Assembly (NCBI GenBank): GCA_038232935.1
Contig: JBBSMX010000009.1
Span: 1-55,625 of the forward strand
Source of the DNA: JBBSMX01 sp038232935
GTDB taxonomy: Bacteria; Bacteroidota; Rhodothermia; Rhodothermales; JANQRZ01
DNA length: 55,625 nt
Direction: 5' to 3'
Under the pieces are notes generated by a model. It saw nothing but the letters and a program-made list of their open reading frames with translations. It was not told where the DNA came from and did not search any database. Below, piece by piece: positions 1 through 7,335 of this stretch (positions are counted from its first letter, which is position 1; each line of letters begins with the position of its first letter). Made by a program: the position numbers and the translations under genes.

Positions 1-582
1 CTACCACAAGCTCCGTGAGACTATCGCAGAGCACGTCGCCCACGAGAGCCCCTTCAACGGAGAGGTCGAAATCGATGAGAGCTACTTCGGGGGCCGCAGG
101 AAAGGCAAACGGGGCCGAGGAGCCGCTGGCAAGGTCGTCGTCTTCGGCATCCTCAAGCGAGGCGGGCGGGTTTATACGGCCGTTCCTCCAGACCTCAAGC
201 GTGCCACGCTGATGCCGATCATCCGCCAGAGGGTCGAGCCGGACTCGGTGGTCTACACCGATGGCCTCTCGGTCTCCCGCCCCGCCGAGACGGGCGGGGA
301 CACGCTCAACGCGTCGGGGACACGCTCAACGCGTCGGGGTTCGAGCACTACCGGATCGATCATGGCGAGGGATACGTGGACTACGGAACGGGTAGGGCTA
401 AGGGGCGCTTAGCTCACATCAACGGGATCGAGAATCCCGCTGAAGCGGGACGTCATCTGCGGCGGTATAATGGGATCCCGAAGGCTCATTTCGAGCTGTT
501 TTTGAAGGAGTCTGAGTGGCGGTTCAACTACGGGTCGCCACGCGAACTACTGACAACCCTCCTACGCTGGACCGTTATCTAG
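1..582 (+). pseudogene. IS1595-family (ISXO2-like) transposase remnant, 5' truncated by window and frameshifted
   Basis: The reading frame starting at base 2 encodes a DDE transposase core with the motifs EIDESYFGG and VVYTDG, typical of IS1595/ISXO2-like transposases. It loses frame at about 336. From about 340 another frame continues the same protein (FEHYRIDHGEGYVDYG, then RYNGIPKAHFELFLKE and EWRFNYGSPRELL) to a TAG at 580-582. The break is explained by a 20-base tandem duplication at 296-335: deleting one copy restores a single frame. Two spots also look unlike the family, the residues after VVYTDG and after NGIEN, where an FW-type motif is expected. This suggests further decay. The N-terminus lies outside the window. 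No intact copy is visible here, so mobility would need a transposase in trans. Confidence 0.85.
296..335. repeat. 20-bp tandem duplication inside the transposase
   Basis: The unit GGGGACACGCTCAACGCGTC occurs twice back to back (296-315 and 316-335). Because 20 is not a multiple of three, the second copy shifts the transposase frame. It looks like a replication-slippage event after insertion. Confidence 0.9.
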
Positions 583-679
583 GTCAGCCCCTTAGAGAAT
601 CGGACTGCGACGGCAACAGCGATAGCTACGCACGCCCTGAATAGTTGCCTCATTAACTTCAAAGCATTGATCACCAACC

Positions 680-931
680 TCAGTTGAAGAGCACCAGCAG
701 CGCCATCACGACCCCGGCGGCGCAGACGAGCAGCCCGGCTTCGGGCGCGCCTTTCCACCGTCGCGCCTTGCCCATCATGTACATCGCCGCGCCGATGGCC
801 CCGAGCACAAACGCGAATGCAAGCCCGCCGTTGCCGGAGAGTAGAAACAGCACGGCGAGCGCAGCGAGCACGGCGGGGAACACCAGCGGATGCTGCCACA
901 CGGGACGAGGGGGAGCGGGGTTCTTAGCCAT
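680..931 (-). CDS. Small membrane protein of unknown function (83 aa)
   Basis: The protein has a short proline-rich N-terminus (MAKNPAPPRPVWQHP) and then three hydrophobic segments at roughly residues 16-32, 36-52 and 64-82, so it is probably an inner-membrane protein. I do not recognise a family. It starts 28 bases after the pntB stop codon on the same strand and is probably the last gene of the transhydrogenase transcript. That position suggests, without proving, a link to transhydrogenase assembly or membrane energetics. The region between its end and the IS remnant shows no terminator. Confidence 0.6.
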   Translation of the reverse strand: MAKNPAPPRPVWQHPLVFPAVLAALAVLFLLSGNGGLAFAFVLGAIGAAMYMMGKARRWKGAPEAGLLVCAAGVVMALLVLFN

Positions 932-958
932 AACTCGACTCGGTAATAGGTCACACGA

Positions 959-2434
959 TTACGACTTCAGCGCTTTGAGCTCGGTGATGACTTCGCCGAT
1001 GGAGTCCTTTGCGTCGCCGAAGAGCATCTGCGTGCTGTCGCCGTAGAAGAGCGCGTTCTCGACGCCCGCGTAGCCGGGCCGCATCGAGCGCTTGAGCACG
1101 ATCACGTTCTGCGCCTTGTCCACGTTCAGGATCGGCATGCCGTAGATCGGCGAGCCCGGATCGCTGCGCGCCGCGGGGTTGACGACGTCGTTGGCCCCGA
1201 CGACGAGCGCGACGTCGGCCGTCTCGAAGTCGGCGTTGACGTCGTCCATGTCGTAGAGCTGGTCGTAGGGCACGTTGGCTTCGGCGAGGAGCACGTTCAT
1301 GTGGCCCGGCATCCGACCGGCGACGGGGTGGATGGCATATTTCACCTCGACGCCTTCCTGCTGCAGGATGTCGGCCATCTCGCGGACCTGGTGCTGTGCC
1401 TGCGCCACGGCGAGGCCGTAGCCGGGGACGATGATGACTTTTTGGGCGTAGCTCATCAGGATCGCCGCATCGTCCGCCGTCGTCTCGCGGACGCTCAACC
1501 CTTCGGTGGACATCGCGGGGCCAGCTCCGGCCGCCCCGTCGCCGCCGCCGAACCCGCCGAGGAGTACGTTGGCGAGCGAGCGGTTCATCGCGTCGCACAT
1601 GATCCGCGTGAGGATCAACCCGCTCGCGCCGACGAGCGCGCCGCTGACGATGAGCGCGTAGTTCGAGAGCACGAACCCCGCGGCCGCCGCCGCGAGCCCG
1701 GAGTACGAGTTCAGGAGCGCGACCACGACCGGCATGTCCGCCCCGCCAATCGGAACGACGAGCAGGATCCCGAGCACGAGGGCGAGCGCGCTGAGCAGGA
1801 CGAGCCCCCACACGACGGGTGCCTCGATCACGGGGAAGTCCGCGGTGCCGGCCACGATGATGACCGTCGCGGTGATGACGCCGAGCCCGACGACGATGGA
1901 GATGAGGCGGAGGCCGGGAAAGGAGATGGGGTTGCCGCTGATCCGCCCGCTCAGCTTGCCGAACGCGACGAAGCTGCCCGAAAACGTCACCGCGCCGATC
2001 AGCACCGAGAGCGCAATCGTGAACGCGGAGACCGCCGAGAGCGGACCCGCGATGGCCTCCACCGGCATGACCTGGGCCGAGGCGAGTGCGAACGACTCGA
2101 ACTCGGCGTAGCGCGCCACCTCGGCCGCCGCTACGAGCGCGGACGCCGCGCCGCCGAACCCGTTGAACGCCGCCACCAGCTCCGGCATCCCCGTCATCTC
2201 GACCTGCTTCGCCAGCCACGCCCCGACCGCCCCGCCGAGCACGAGCCCCGTCACCATCTCGATCGGGCTCAGGATCGGTTCGAGGAAAAGCGTCGCCACC
2301 ACGGCCAGGAGCATCCCGACGGCCGCGAGCTGGTTGCCCGCGCGAGCCGTCATCGGCGAGGAGAGCCGCTTGAGCCCGATGATGAACAGCGAGGCCGCGA
2401 CGAGGTAGGCGAGCGTGATGAGGGTTTCTTTCAT
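959..2434 (-). CDS. pntB: NAD(P) transhydrogenase subunit beta
   Basis: This is the beta subunit of proton-translocating transhydrogenase, which reduces NADP+ with NADH using the proton gradient. The N-terminal 280 or so residues are a run of membrane helices (domain II) starting MKETLITLAYLVAASLFIIG. The C-terminal part is the NADP(H)-binding domain III, with the motif VPGYGLAVAQAQHQVREM and the downstream sequences HPVAGRMPGHMNVLLAEA and GANDVVNPAA typical of the family. Length (491 aa) is normal. It follows pntA2 with a 35-base gap in a three-gene alpha1-alpha2-beta arrangement. It should supply NADPH for biosynthesis at the cytoplasmic membrane. Confidence 0.97.
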   Translation of the reverse strand: MKETLITLAYLVAASLFIIGLKRLSSPMTARAGNQLAAVGMLLAVVATLFLEPILSPIEMVTGLVLGGAVGAWLAKQVEMTGMPELVAAFNGFGGAASALVAAAEVARYAEFESFALASAQVMPVEAIAGPLSAVSAFTIALSVLIGAVTFSGSFVAFGKLSGRISGNPISFPGLRLISIVVGLGVITATVIIVAGTADFPVIEAPVVWGLVLLSALALVLGILLVVPIGGADMPVVVALLNSYSGLAAAAAGFVLSNYALIVSGALVGASGLILTRIMCDAMNRSLANVLLGGFGGGDGAAGAGPAMSTEGLSVRETTADDAAILMSYAQKVIIVPGYGLAVAQAQHQVREMADILQQEGVEVKYAIHPVAGRMPGHMNVLLAEANVPYDQLYDMDDVNADFETADVALVVGANDVVNPAARSDPGSPIYGMPILNVDKAQNVIVLKRSMRPGYAGVENALFYGDSTQMLFGDAKDSIGEVITELKALKS

Positions 2435-2469
2435 CGGAGGTCCGTGAGTCGGGAGACGGGGATCGGGCG

Positions 2470-2814
2470 CTACGCCTTGACCGCTTCGCGCGGCGCGCCA
2501 TTCGTGGTGACGGTTTCCTGCTTCGCCTTCAGCGGCTTGCGATCCTTCTTCTTAAACATCTGGAGCATCCGGTCGGTCACGAGGAAGCCACCGACGACGT
2601 TGATCGTTGCCATCACGAGGGCGATGAAGCCGAGCCACTTCGCCCATGGCGTCCCGACCATCCCGGCCACGACGAGCGCGCCGACGATGGTGATGCCGCT
2701 GATAGCGTTGGAGCCGGACATGAGCGGGGTGTGCAGCGTCGCCGGCACCTTCGAGATGACCTCCATCCCGACGAACGCGGCGAGTACGAAGACGACGATG
2801 AGGGCGATGTCCAT
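2470..2814 (-). CDS. pntA2: NAD(P) transhydrogenase subunit alpha-2 (membrane part)
   Basis: This 114-residue protein carries the membrane helices that are the C-terminal end of PntA in enterobacteria but a separate subunit in many other bacteria. Visible are a first helix (MDIALIVVFVLAAFVGME), the conserved stretch VPATLHTPLMSGSNAISGI and two further hydrophobic segments, then a charged tail with KKKDRKPLKAKQE. It sits between pntA1 (57 bases upstream, with an octamer repeat in the gap) and pntB. It contributes to the proton channel of the complex. Confidence 0.95.
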   Translation of the reverse strand: MDIALIVVFVLAAFVGMEVISKVPATLHTPLMSGSNAISGITIVGALVVAGMVGTPWAKWLGFIALVMATINVVGGFLVTDRMLQMFKKKDRKPLKAKQETVTTNGAPREAVKA

Positions 2815-2822
2815 GATGCTTA

Positions 2823-2862
2823 TTGGGTGATTGGGTGACTCACCGATTGGGTGATTGAGGCG
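2823..2862. repeat. Intergenic octamer array (element A)
   Basis: Between pntA1 and pntA2 the sequence falls into 8-base units: TTGGGTGA, TTGGGTGA, CTCACCGA, TTGGGTGA, TTGAGGCG. The third unit is close to the reverse complement of the others. It belongs to a class of 7/8-base periodic elements seen seven times in this window. Confidence 0.75.
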
Positions 2863-2871
2863 CGGGAGCCA

Positions 2872-4005
2872 TCAGGCAGAGGGCGTGAGCAGGCCGCGCA
2901 CGCGCTCGTTGACGACCTCGCCGCCGTGCGCCACACACGCGCCCTGGACAATCTCGTCCTCGAAGTCGGGCGTGAACACGCCGTCGGCGGTGAACTCGGT
3001 GACGAGGGCGGTGAGGGTGCGGGCGTACATCTGGCTCGCGTGCAGCGGCATCCCGGCCGGCAGGTTGGTCGGGCCGAAGATCTGGACGCCGCCTCGGACG
3101 ACGCGTTCGTCGGGCTTCGTGAGCGCGCAGTTGCCGCCGTTGGCCGCGGCGAGGTCGACGATGACGGAGCCGGAGCTCATCCCTTCGACGCCCGCCTCGG
3201 TGATGAGCACGGGCGCGGCGCGGCCGGGGATGAGCGCCGTCGAGATCACGATGTCGGCTTTGGCGACGTGCCGCGCGAGGAGTTCGATCTGCCGGGCCTG
3301 CTGATCGGCCGTGAGCGCCTTCGCGTAGCCGCGCTTGTCCTCTGCGTCGCTCGTGTCCAGCTCCAGCTCGACGAACTTCGCCCCGACGCTCTCGACCTGC
3401 TCGCGGGCAGCGGGGCGCACGTCGTAGGCGCTCGTGACCGCTCCGAGCCGCCGCGCCGTGGCGAGCGCCTGCAAACCCGCCACGCCCGCGCCGAGCACGA
3501 GCACCTGTGCCGGGCGGATCGTCCCGGCAGCGGTCGTGAGGAGCGGGAAGAACTTGGGCAGCCGGTCGGCGGCGAGGAGGACCGCTTTGTAACCGGAGAC
3601 CGTGCTCATGGCCGAGAGGGCGTCCATCTTCTGCGCCCGCGTGATGCGCGGCACGAGCTCCATCGAGAGCGCTGTCACGCCCTGCGCCGCGAGCGCCGCC
3701 GCGAGGTTCGGCCGGTCGAGCGGCTGCAAGAACCCGATCACGACGGTTCCGGAGCGGAGCTTGCCGAGTTCGTCCTCCGGCGGTGCCACCGTGGCGACAA
3801 GGTCCGCGCCGAGCGCCTCGTCCCGCCCGACGAGCCGCGCGCCGTGGGCTTCGTACTCGGCATCGGGGAAGTACGCCTGCTCCCCCGCCCCACGTTCGAC
3901 GATCACGTCGTAGCCAGCCTTTTTCAGCCGGTCCGCCATGTCAGGCGTGACAGCCACCCGGTCCTCGCCCGGGCCGGTCTCCCGCGGAATGCCGATAACA
4001 GCCAT
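2872..4005 (-). CDS. pntA: NAD(P) transhydrogenase subunit alpha-1 (NAD-binding)
   Basis: This soluble domain I of transhydrogenase binds NAD(H) and passes hydride to domain III in PntB. The start MAVIGIPRETGPGEDRVAVT is the typical alanine dehydrogenase/PntA N-terminus. A Rossmann motif is visible at VLGAGVAGLQALATARRLGA followed by YDVRPAAREQVESVGA, and later SGSVIVDLAAANGGNCALT. Length 377 aa fits the split form in which the membrane helices are encoded by the next gene. It is the first gene of the pntA1-pntA2-pntB(-membrane protein) cluster and lies downstream of serC, with a terminator-like hairpin in between. Confidence 0.96.
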   Translation of the reverse strand: MAVIGIPRETGPGEDRVAVTPDMADRLKKAGYDVIVERGAGEQAYFPDAEYEAHGARLVGRDEALGADLVATVAPPEDELGKLRSGTVVIGFLQPLDRPNLAAALAAQGVTALSMELVPRITRAQKMDALSAMSTVSGYKAVLLAADRLPKFFPLLTTAAGTIRPAQVLVLGAGVAGLQALATARRLGAVTSAYDVRPAAREQVESVGAKFVELELDTSDAEDKRGYAKALTADQQARQIELLARHVAKADIVISTALIPGRAAPVLITEAGVEGMSSGSVIVDLAAANGGNCALTKPDERVVRGGVQIFGPTNLPAGMPLHASQMYARTLTALVTEFTADGVFTPDFEDEIVQGACVAHGGEVVNERVRGLLTPSA

Positions 4006-4170
4006 AACTCAGATTGGTTGGTGGGCCTATGCACATAGATACGATGCAGCCACGTCACCTGCAACGGTTAGTGAGTCCCCTCTTTAGCGAGGTACAACCC
4101 TCGTCTCCCACCAGCATTCGGCCGCAATGCCTTCTGCTTTCCTGCCACGCACGTTCTGCGCACTGCGTGC

Positions 4171-4206
4171 AAAAAAAGCCGGCCCCCGCATGGGCAGGGA
4201 CCGGCT
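4171..4206 (-). terminator. Rho-independent terminator after serC
   Basis: Read on the minus strand, AGCCGGTCCCTGCC pairs with GGGGGCCGGCT around a short loop and is followed at once by a run of seven T. It lies 20 bases after the serC stop and should separate serC from the transhydrogenase genes. Confidence 0.85.
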
Positions 4207-4225
4207 GCATCGAACGAGGGCGGAC

Positions 4226-5359
4226 TCAGCCGTTCTTCCGCTCGAACTCTCGCATGAACTGCACGAGGGCCTCGACGGACCCCGGCTCGCAGGCGTTGTA
4301 GATCGACGCGCGGATGCCGCCCACTGTGCGGTAGCCCTTAAGCGCGAGGAGCCCTTCTTCCTTCGCCTCCTCGATAAAGATCGGTTCCAGGCTCTCGTCC
4401 GCGATCCGGTACGTCACGTTCATCTTCGAGCGGGAGTCCTCGCGCGCCGTGCCCCGGTAGAAATCCGTCGCGTCGATGGCACCGTAGAGCATCGCCGCCT
4501 TCGCATCGTTCCGCTTCTCGACGGCGTCCAGCCCGCCCAAGTCCTTCAGCCAGCGAAGCACCTTCTCGACCATGTATACGGCGAAGGCAGGCGGCGTGTT
4601 GAACATCTTCGCCGCGTGCGTGCCGTAGTCGAGCATCGTCGGCAGGCCGCTGTGGCGCTGCTGGAGGAAGCCGTCTTTAATCAGAACGACGGTGACACCG
4701 GCGGGGCCGATGTTCTTCTGCGCGCCCGCGTAGATCAGCCCGTAGCGCTCGGTCGAGATCGGGCGGCTGAGGAAGTCCGACGAGGCGTCGCATACGAGCG
4801 GCACGTCCACCGAGGGCTCGTCGGCGAACTGGGTGCCGTAGATGGTGTTGTTCGAGGTGAAGTGGAGGTAGGCCGCCTCGGGGTCGAGGTCCCAACTCGG
4901 CCGCTCCGGGATGTAGGTGAAGCTCGCGTCCTCGCTGGAGGCGGCGCTGCGCCCCTCCGCGTTCCGCGTGCTGCCCACGATGACGGCTTCCTTCAACGCC
5001 TTCTTCGCCCACGACCCGGTGACGAGGTAATCGGCCACGCCGCCGTCGGGGAGGAAGTTGAGCGGGACCTGGTGGAACTGCATCGAGGCCCCACCCTGGA
5101 GGAAGAGAATGTGCCAGTCGTCGTCGAGCCCGAGAAGGTCGCGGAGGTGCTGCTTCGCGGCCTCGTCGACCTTCGTGTAGGCCGCCGAGCGGTGGCTGAT
5201 CTCCATGATGGACGCGCCGATGTCGCCGTAGACCGGAAGCTCGGCCCTGACCTCTTCCATCACGACGAGGGGCAGCGTGCCGGGTCCTGCAGAGAAGTTG
5301 TGGAGGCGCTTGTGGTCGGCCGCTTTCGGCGTGGGCTCGTAGTCGACGGGCTGCATCAT
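4226..5359 (-). CDS. serC: Phosphoserine aminotransferase
   Basis: SerC converts 3-phosphohydroxypyruvate to phosphoserine in serine synthesis, using pyridoxal phosphate. The family signature HNFSAGPGTLPLVVMEE is near the N-terminus, followed by VYGDIGASIMEISHRS and the PLP-lysine region YAGAQKNIGPAGVTVVLI near residue 215. The C-terminus has the usual GGIRASIYNA motif. The frame is open further upstream, but that extension is low-complexity and unlike the family, so the double ATG at 5359/5356 is preferred (about 377 aa, against a usual 360). It is last in a run of minus-strand genes that begins at dsbD and has its own terminator. Confidence 0.95.
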   Translation of the reverse strand: MMQPVDYEPTPKAADHKRLHNFSAGPGTLPLVVMEEVRAELPVYGDIGASIMEISHRSAAYTKVDEAAKQHLRDLLGLDDDWHILFLQGGASMQFHQVPLNFLPDGGVADYLVTGSWAKKALKEAVIVGSTRNAEGRSAASSEDASFTYIPERPSWDLDPEAAYLHFTSNNTIYGTQFADEPSVDVPLVCDASSDFLSRPISTERYGLIYAGAQKNIGPAGVTVVLIKDGFLQQRHSGLPTMLDYGTHAAKMFNTPPAFAVYMVEKVLRWLKDLGGLDAVEKRNDAKAAMLYGAIDATDFYRGTAREDSRSKMNVTYRIADESLEPIFIEEAKEEGLLALKGYRTVGGIRASIYNACEPGSVEALVQFMREFERKNG

Positions 5360-5417
5360 GGCGAGGTCGGGAATGGGCGATGAGGAAGGACGGTAAAATA
5401 TACGCCGGGGCCATGCG

Positions 5418-5962
5418 CTACTCTGGAGCGACGCGTTTGAGAAAATGCACGAGCCGGAATGTCTCTTCGAAACCGAGCGCAGCGTGGGCGCGCAAGCTGC
5501 CCTCGTTGTCCCACTCGACATCGCTCCCCAGCTCGGTCAGACCTTGCGCGGCGGTCCAGCGCTCGGCGGCCTCGATCAGCCTCCGCCCGACGCCCTGCCC
5601 CCGAAGCTCCGGCGCGACGTACCACCCCTCGACGTACCCCACCCGCTCCGACTCCGCCCCGTCCACCCGGTCGCGGACCGAGAGCTCGATGAACCCGCCG
5701 AACGCGGTCGCCGACCCGATGAGCGCCTTCAGCTCCTCGTTGCTCTCGCCCACGGAGTGGCCGAAGAAGGCGACCCCGGTCGTGTACCCCGCGATGCGTC
5801 CATCGCGCTCGACGCGCCCTGCCGGATCGCCCCGAGCAGCTCGCCGTTTCGGTCGTGGCCGTGGACCCTTCGGCAGAGCGCGCCGCACGCCGGGAGATCC
5901 TCCTCGGTGGCCGGCCGTACCCGGAGCCCGGGCGGAACTTCCCCGATGGGTGGCCCCTTCAT
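5418..5962 (-). pseudogene. GNAT-family N-acetyltransferase, frameshifted
   Basis: Two frames together give one acetyltransferase. From the ATG at 5962 the N-terminus reads VPPGLRVRPATEEDLPACG and continues to LLGAIRQG at about 5825. The rest of the fold follows in a different frame from about 5820: RVERDGRIAGYTTGVAFFGH, then VGYVEGWYVAPELRGQGVGR (acetyl-CoA binding motif A) and GFEETFRLVHFLKR at the end. A single added base near 5820 would join them as ...AIRQGRVERDG.... The second half resembles aminoglycoside 6'-acetyltransferase-like GNAT proteins, but the substrate cannot be told. It is either a recent natural frameshift or a sequence error. Confidence 0.75.
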
Positions 5963-6033
5963 CACCGACCGCGGCGAAATACACCCTCGACGCGGCCCGA
6001 CGCATGGGCCGCTCGGCCCAATTCCGCTCCCGA

Positions 6034-6882
6034 TCAGAGGCCCTCGGCCTCGATCGGCACCGCCGTGCCCGCCACCACGATGCCACCGGTGGTGGAGACC
6101 TCGACCCGCAGCAAGCTCGGCCGCCCCATCGCCTCGCCCTGCCGGATGTGGAAGGTGGCGGGGGCCGCGACGAACCCGGCGTCGCGGAGGTAGCCCCCGA
6201 GCGCCGCCGCCGCGGCCCCTGTCGCCGGGTCCTCCACGACGCCGCCGACGGGGAACGGATCGCGCGCGTGGAAGAAATCCGCGCGCTCGCGCCACACGAG
6301 TTGCAGCGTGGTGAGGCCGTCGGCGATCATCAGCGCCTTCATCCGGTCGAAGTCGTAGTCCAGCGCGGCGAGCCGCTGCGCGGTGGCGGCGGCCAGCACG
6401 AGGTGCCACGCCCCGGCGTAGGCGCGGGCCGGCGGGATGGCGGCGTCGAGGTCGCTCGCGTCCCACCCCAGTGCGGCGAGCACGTCGCGGACGAGCGCTT
6501 CGGGCGCCACCGTGTGCCGAGGCTCCACGGAGGTGAGCGCTGCCTCGCGGATCCCATCGCGGGTGCGGACGGCGACCGGCACCTCCCCGGCGACCGTCGC
6601 CAGCCGGTACGTCCCGTCGCCCCCGGTCTCGCCGAGCACGACGCCGGAGGCGATCGTAGCGTGGCCGCAGAACGTGACCTCGGCCTCCGGGCTGTAATAG
6701 CGCACCGTGCGGTCCCACCCGTGGGCCGGGGCGAGGAATGCGGTCTCCGAATAGCCGACCTCGGCCGCCGTCCGCTGCATTGCCTCGGGGGCGGGGAGCG
6801 CGTCTCCGATCCAGACGCCGGCGGGGTTGCCACCTTCCGGGCGGGTCGAGAAGGCGGTGAGACGATAGAGCGATCCGGCCAT
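6034..6882 (-). CDS. PhzF-family phenazine biosynthesis-like isomerase
   Basis: The 282-residue protein has the PhzF/diaminopimelate-epimerase fold signature. The N-terminus contains TRPEGGNPAGVWIG, and the catalytic glutamate sits in EVGYSETAF at residue 46. These are followed by RYYSPEAEVTFCGHATIASG and, late in the protein, DPATGAAAAALGGYL. Such proteins are usually isomerases of small metabolites. No phenazine gene is nearby, so the substrate is unknown and the phenazine label should not be taken literally. It lies 30 bases downstream of the cupin gene on the same strand. Confidence 0.88.
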   Translation of the reverse strand: MAGSLYRLTAFSTRPEGGNPAGVWIGDALPAPEAMQRTAAEVGYSETAFLAPAHGWDRTVRYYSPEAEVTFCGHATIASGVVLGETGGDGTYRLATVAGEVPVAVRTRDGIREAALTSVEPRHTVAPEALVRDVLAALGWDASDLDAAIPPARAYAGAWHLVLAAATAQRLAALDYDFDRMKALMIADGLTTLQLVWRERADFFHARDPFPVGGVVEDPATGAAAAALGGYLRDAGFVAAPATFHIRQGEAMGRPSLLRVEVSTTGGIVVAGTAVPIEAEGL

Positions 6883-6911
6883 CAGGGGACCCCCGAACTC
6901 GCGGCGGGCCG

Positions 6912-7280
6912 CTATTTGGCGTAATGATCTGCGCCAAGGAAATGGAGCGAGACGTACGGCTCGTCGCCGACGACCCAGCTATCGTGCGGCGTCGGGGGGA
7001 TGTAGAAGAGCGTGCCCGGCGTCAGCTCCTGCACGATGCCGTCCTCGAACGCGGCCGTCGCCGTGCCCGACACCACGAGGCCCACGTGCTCGACCGGGCA
7101 CAGCGTCTGCCCGCGCTCCGGGCCGACGTGCTCGGACCACTTCCACCCCGGCTCGTAGGTCGCCCGCCCGAGCGTCATCCCGCCGATGTGGACGACCTCG
7201 AACGTCCCCTTCTCCATGTGACGCACCTCGTCGGGCGCGCCGAAACGCTTGAGGACGAGGCCGATCTCTTCCGGAGTCAT
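6912..7280 (-). CDS. Cupin-domain protein
   Basis: A small single-domain cupin of 122 aa. The conserved barrel motifs are recognisable: a first region with GRATYEPGWKWSEHVGP and VEHVGLVVSGTATAAFEDG, and a second with ELTPGTLFYIPPTPHDSWVV, where the histidines and glutamate could bind a metal. Function cannot be assigned; cupins of this size include sugar isomerases, dioxygenases and binding proteins. It lies between dsbD and the PhzF-like gene and may be co-transcribed with them. Confidence 0.85.
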   Translation of the reverse strand: MTPEEIGLVLKRFGAPDEVRHMEKGTFEVVHIGGMTLGRATYEPGWKWSEHVGPERGQTLCPVEHVGLVVSGTATAAFEDGIVQELTPGTLFYIPPTPHDSWVVGDEPYVSLHFLGADHYAK

Positions 7281-7335
7281 CGCAGGCCGCAGGCTGTGTG
7301 TTGGCGGAACGGGCTGCTGACGACCAAGCTACCAC

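Noticed and set aside
951..2830. Long open frames of about 510 codons on both strands over pntB
   Set aside because: They are out-of-frame shadows; pntB itself has clear family motifs.
5360..5521. N-terminal extension of SerC as targeting peptide
   Set aside because: The extension is low-complexity and has no counterpart in the family; a double ATG lies at the expected start.
6034..6882. Phenazine biosynthesis gene
   Set aside because: PhzF-like proteins are common without phenazine pathways, and no other phz gene is present.
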